From contig CM040447.1 of the NCBI GenBank assembly GCA_022749755.1, positions 9,852,087 to 9,916,086 on the forward strand: DNA of 64,000 nt, written 5' to 3'. How positions within the stretch are numbered: the stretch's first letter is position 1; every line of letters starts with the position of its first letter. The notes beneath the pieces were generated by a model that did no database searches, had not been told where the DNA came from, and worked only from the letters and a program-made list of their open reading frames with translations. This document shows positions 60,064 to 64,000 of the stretch, piece by piece. The stretch comes from Azadirachta indica. Taxonomy: Eukaryota > Streptophyta > Magnoliopsida > Sapindales > Meliaceae. The position numbers were made by a program, and so were the translations under genes.

Positions 60064-62243
60064 TATTATTTTATTATACTATTCTTATTCAAATTACGTA
60101 AAGATAAAAATACCCTTATGAAATATATATTACAAATTTGATCATGCTATCCTTATTGATTTTATGTCAAGACAAAAATATCTTTATATTGGTGGGAAAA
60201 TTATGACCCTTAAAATTAAAAAGTTAAGATTTGGTTGAATTATGAAAACGTTGTGAACTGCCATAATATAGTAAAAAACTCTAAAAAGATATCCAAAAAA
60301 TCCTCCTAAAATTCTCCCACACCAAAATTTTTATCCCACCAATATTTTTATACTATTATTTTCTCATCTTTATTTCTACTATTATATTTCTTATTATTTT
60401 GTGCCAAATTTTCATTTTATTTTCTTTTTTCCTTACAAACTGATGTCCACAAAAATTAAAATTTTTTTGTTAAGATTTTGGGAGAAAACATGAGTGGAAC
60501 TTAAACACAAAAAATAGGGTCCCAATAATTATTAATAGAAGGTTGACAAAATAAAGATTGTATCATCGTTTACATATAATCTCAACCAATCTAATTTGAC
60601 AAAATCGCATTCAAATAAGCTCAATAAATAAATATCCTTTCTGGTTTGACTATAGCAAATAAAACATATCAACAAAAGTTTTCACAAGCTGTCACCGAAG
60701 TTCATAACCATGCAGTTTAAACATATCAAAACTACTCCCTGCTCCAAATTATATGCTCCTAATATAAATCCATAACACATAAAACACCTCTTACAAAATC
60801 TTTCCAATAACGTGTTTGCACTTCGTCTATAAATCCATAACGTACCCTGCATGCAATAAATCAAGTGAAAATTACTTTTTTTTTGTTCACACCATGCTCG
60901 GCCAAAACTAACACTACTATTGTTAAAGAAAATATTAAATATCGGGAGTATTTTCACATATCTCTACTTAGGTATGTCAAAATAACACATAAATAAAAAA
61001 TTCATAAAAATTTATAGGTATCTCTCTTACTACAGTAATCTATCCCATTGATTATGAGCAGATCAAACAAAAAGAATAAAAACCTGAAATACCCTTAATC
61101 AAAAATTTATTTTAATTATAATCTTCACTTATTTTTATTTTTAATTGCTTACATTTAAAAAAAATGAAAACAAGAAACAAAACACTTTTTACTTGATTAG
61201 AAAGCTAGGAAACATGGTTGTGAAAATTGATAGGAACATCTTGACCTTTGTTTTGGAAATTCTTAGTCAATGCTCTGAAGAATATTCCTGCAAGAAAGCA
61301 TGCAATGGATAGCCAAAAAATTGCTTCGGAGAAACTGTTTTCCCCCTTATTTTCCTGGAATTGTTTTTAAGTTGCTCCCGTGGCCCCCTTGTGTGCATCA
61401 GACGTTTACGATTTACCGGACAAACAGCAACAACATTTTTTTCCCTGCCTTGGTAAAAATTTTTCACAGTTTGTTTTCGTTGGTTTTTTTGTTTATAATA
61501 TTACATTAAATAAACAAATAAACAAAACAAAACTTGACGATAAGAATCTTTGTCACAATATTTTCACTTTGATGTCTAATTATGCGAGTGCCAGCAATAG
61601 GCAAAGAGTAGTATTGCCAATCACATAGGCAAAGTGTAGTAGATGAAGGAGCAGCCATATTAGAAACTGTTGAACAATACCTCTACTACAGTATCCGCAA
61701 ATAGTATTACCAAATAGTATCTGTGAAAAGTGTCCCCAAATAATACTCGTGAACAGTACCATACCTTAATTTTAACAGAAAAAAAAATGACAGTAGGGGG
61801 AAATTTGGGTATTTCTTCTAATAAGGGGAGAAAGTAGAAAGTGGAATTCTAACATAAGCCAATTCAGATTCTCACCTAAATATGAACCAAATCCGAATTC
61901 TAACCCAAACTTAAATGGATCATCAAAATTAATATGGACAAAACCGTAAATTTACAAAAAATTGTTAATTTTAACTTAAAAAGATGACGGCAAGGGAGAA
62001 ATTTAGTATTTTTATCTAATAATAAGGAACAGCAATCAGTGGATTCCAATAGGGGCAAGTGGGCAAGTTGTCATTCTCCCCTTTTTATTACTTTGTCACC
62101 AACCATGCAAACACCTTAATCAAATTGAGTAAATACTGTGATGTGCAGATACAATACATAAACATACAATAAACGTGTAGAGAAAGAACAATTAGTTGAG
62201 AACAAGTGATTGAGACGGGAGACCTTCCCATGTTTAATTTTTT
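60064..62243. other. Intergenic region downstream of the glycosyltransferase
   Basis: No gene I can support. A worn direct repeat of about 60 bp, beginning gacagtagggggaaattt and gacggcaagggagaaattt, occurs at about 61788-61852 and 61985-62052. Short frames at 60682-60957 (-) and 61267-61509 (both strands) have fairly balanced codon use but no recognisable family. Confidence 0.4.
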
Positions 62244-62531
62244 TTAGTGGTCATAATGGAGAGCCTCTTTGATGCATCTACCAAAGTTTTTACAAGATCT
62301 TCCTCCAATTTCCGTAGTCGCTTCCGCTTTCCTTTTCCATTCCTGAGCCTTTTGTCTCATTTGCTTGCCTTTATCACCTTCCATCATCTCTTTGATAAGC
62401 TTTGCAATGTCTTCTTGCTTCACGTCAGTATTAACTTCCACGCCCATACCCCAAGTTGTACATGAATATCTGCAATTTGTTTGTTGCTCGGCAAAGAAAG
62501 GCCAACAGATAACAGGAACACCGCTGCATAT

Positions 62532-62810
62532 TGTCACGCGCCCAGCGGAAAAGGCACGTGCGGCACCCTCGTAGACCCCATGTCGAGGGTAAGCCTTATT
62601 ATCCCGTCGCATATTTAACTGGTTTCGGCCTACCTTGGCCTCATCAGGAGGACGGCTTCAGTCCCCGACCAGTTCGGGCAGGGGTGGTCTAAGTCCCTCT
62701 ACATAATAGCCCTTGAGACTGAAGCCGACTTTGCACCATGAAACATCAATGTGCTTGAATTGTCACACCCCAGCACACCCAGCCAATATGCGATTTCTCG
62801 TGCTGTGACA
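62532..62810 (-). repeat. TRIM LTR (3' LTR in element orientation)
   Basis: 279 bp, differing from the other LTR by about seven substitutions and two 1-bp indels when aligned by eye. Confidence 0.92.
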
Positions 62811-63272
62811 TTCTTCACCACTGAAAATCGTGCACGTCCTCGTGCACTCGGCCATCTTCAAATTTTTCGCCAGCTCAATTGGTAGACCATCGAGGTCCTA
62901 CCCTGCATACCGCTCCACTCCATAACGCCCATCTCCTCCGGGCTAAGGAGACTCCCATAAAGAGAACACGATAACACCACGTCGTGCGGGCACGCCATCC
63001 TCGACGTACGGTGGTAGCAGTGCTTGGCGTAGATGAGGCGCTATGCGGTTACCTTTCAAACCACTATGCTCATCTTCCCCCAGGAAGATCCCCATACTGC
63101 AGGACGCAACATAGTGCGAGCACGCCCACATTCGGGGCTGCGTGGCGAAGGGTCACATAATAGACACCCCGTTTTCCCTCGCCCAATCTTACGGGCTAAT
63201 ATCCTCGGCCGTCTCGGTGGATTCCCACAGGAGTCAGGAACGTAGCGAGATTTTGCGGAAATTCTCGTTCCT

Positions 63273-63284
63273 GCTCTGATACCA
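63273..63284 (-). other. TRIM primer-binding site
   Basis: gctctgatacca on the plus strand is the exact reverse complement of TGGTATCAGAGC, two bases inside the LTR at 63287. Confidence 0.9.
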
Positions 63285-63286
63285 TC

Positions 63287-63565
63287 TGTCACGCGCCCAG
63301 CGGAAAGGTACGTGCGGCACCCTCGTAGACCCCCATGTCGAGGGTAAGCCTTGTTATCCTGTCGCATATTTAACTGGTTTCGGCCTACCTTGGCCTCATC
63401 AGGAGGACGGCTTCAGTCCCCGACCAGTTCGGGCAGGGGTGGTCTAAGTCCCTCTACATAATAGCCCTTAAGACTGAAGCCGACTTTGCACCATGAAACA
63501 TCAATGTGCTTGAGTTGTCACACCCCAGCACACCCAGCCAACATGCGATTTCTCGTGCCGTGACA
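63287..63565 (-). repeat. TRIM LTR (5' LTR in element orientation)
   Basis: 279 bp, adjacent to the primer-binding site; its outer end abuts the UGT codons at ATAT (63566-63569). Confidence 0.92.
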
Positions 63566-64000
63566 ATATGCTCTCTAAAGTTGAATTCCAACCGCAATGT
63601 GTTAGAAAAACACCAATTGATGGGTGCGAGAGGACTTCATCTTGGGGACACCAATTCGCTATCATCCCTCTATCTTTGATTTCTTCAAAAAATGCTTCGG
63701 GTAAAATAGCAGAGTCTCCCACCACAACATCAGGTCTAACAATCCATAAAAATGGATGTTTGCTACTTGCAAGACCCCAAGCAAATTCTTTCAGGTGTTG
63801 ATCTGTCATCACAGTTATGCTACCATAATTCACGTAGACAACTGAATTAGGTTCCTTATTGTCAAGCCATTTGAGACACTCTGAGTCTTCCTTCCACAAA
63901 CTTGACCTAAAAGACATCAATTCGTTTCCAGACAGGTGCTTGCAAAGCAAGCACAGTGGACCTATTGTATAAATGTTAGGGAATTTAGAAGCAATAGCCT

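Larger units (their letters stand above)
62532..63565 (-). mobile_element. TRIM (miniature LTR retrotransposon) inside the UGT PSPG box
   Basis: 1,034 bp in all: two 279-bp LTRs (62532-62810 and 63287-63565) around a 476-bp non-coding centre. LTRs run TG...CA with short inverted ends (TGTCAC...GTGACA). The reverse complement of TGGTATCAGAGC, the initiator tRNA-Met primer site, lies at 63273-63284, setting the orientation to minus. A purine tract (ggtgaagaa on the minus strand) abuts the other LTR at 62811. ATAT flanks both sides (62528-62531 and 63566-63569). It is much more GC-rich than its surroundings. No gag or pol, so it relies on enzymes of other elements. Confidence 0.92.
62244..64000 (-). 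pseudogene. UGT85-like UDP-glycosyltransferase, 3' part, split by a TRIM insertion
   Basis: Minus strand; the 5' part lies beyond the right edge. Exonic sequence runs 64000-63566, is broken by the TRIM (63565-62532), and resumes 62531-62244. The first part includes [27 protein letters not shown] with GSITVMT, LWIVRPD, and the start of the PSPG sugar-donor box ([25 protein letters not shown]). The second part has the rest (CSGVPVICWPFFAEQQTN) and the C-terminal helix region to a normal stop. Removing the TRIM and one ATAT copy would join the two parts in frame, so the gene was intact before insertion. The family transfers glucose from UDP-glucose to small molecules; UGT85 members act on, among others, cyanohydrins, terpenols and cytokinins. 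The insertion is in the donor-binding motif, so this allele should be null. Confidence 0.9.

Noticed and set aside
63056..63367. 103-codon minus-strand frame in the TRIM
   Set aside because: It spans an LTR/internal border in a non-coding miniature element; the high GC content makes long chance frames likely.
62532..63565. Cassandra-type TRIM
   Set aside because: No 5S rRNA-like segment or typical Cassandra LTR start was seen in the LTRs.
1..64000. CRISPR arrays, bacterial operons or defence systems
   Set aside because: The sequence is plant nuclear DNA with introns and plant transposons; no regularly spaced repeat array was seen.

Overview
This is nuclear DNA of a flowering plant, most likely a eudicot. 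It is AT-rich, its genes are split by GT/AG introns, and its families are plant-specific: a plastid DnaJ, a WAK-type galacturonan-binding protein, a GDSL lipase and a UGT85-like glycosyltransferase. It also carries plant MULE, Copia, Ty3/gypsy, LINE, SINE and TRIM elements. I cannot name the species.

Five host protein genes can be rebuilt exon by exon. (1) An alpha/beta hydrolase, + strand 7576-9796, four exons, 315 aa. (2) A secreted, membrane-tethered GUB_WAK_bind protein, - strand 13627-12170, with a 53-bp last exon that supplies the C-terminal membrane segment. (3) A plastid type-I DnaJ of the DJA5/DJA6 kind, + strand, 5' UTR exon near 18190-18367 and coding exons 20633-25828. As printed, its fifth coding exon has one extra T that breaks the frame. 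(4) A GDSL esterase/lipase, - strand 46062-42880, five exons, 368 aa. (5) The 3' part of a UGT85-like glycosyltransferase, - strand, running off the right edge and split inside its PSPG box by a 1,034-bp GC-rich TRIM retrotransposon. A decayed PPR fragment lies at about 26.9-27.7 kb. These look like unrelated housekeeping and accessory genes, not a pathway cluster.

The rest is mostly transposon-derived. 1-4.4 kb: a decayed autonomous MULE transposase (- strand). 5.3-6.76 kb: a 1.45-kb fold-back element that is nearly one long palindrome. 13.9-17.6 kb: SINE-like units, two MITEs with target-site duplications, and local tandem repeats. 29.9-31.2 kb: a Sirevirus-like solo LTR. 32.0-39.4 kb: a three-level nest, a MULE with 9-bp target-site duplication inside a Copia element inside a LINE, with another Copia tail alongside. 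47.1-51.2 kb: ~250-bp direct repeats around gag-like relics. 53.0-54.5 kb: a non-autonomous MULE-like element. 55.15-60.06 kb: a full-length but dead Ty3/gypsy element with both LTRs and PBS.

No prokaryote-like defence system, CRISPR array, tRNA or rRNA gene was seen. The strongest leads are the TRIM-split glycosyltransferase, the DnaJ frameshift, the giant fold-back and the nested insertions. Element ends given as approximate were judged by eye.
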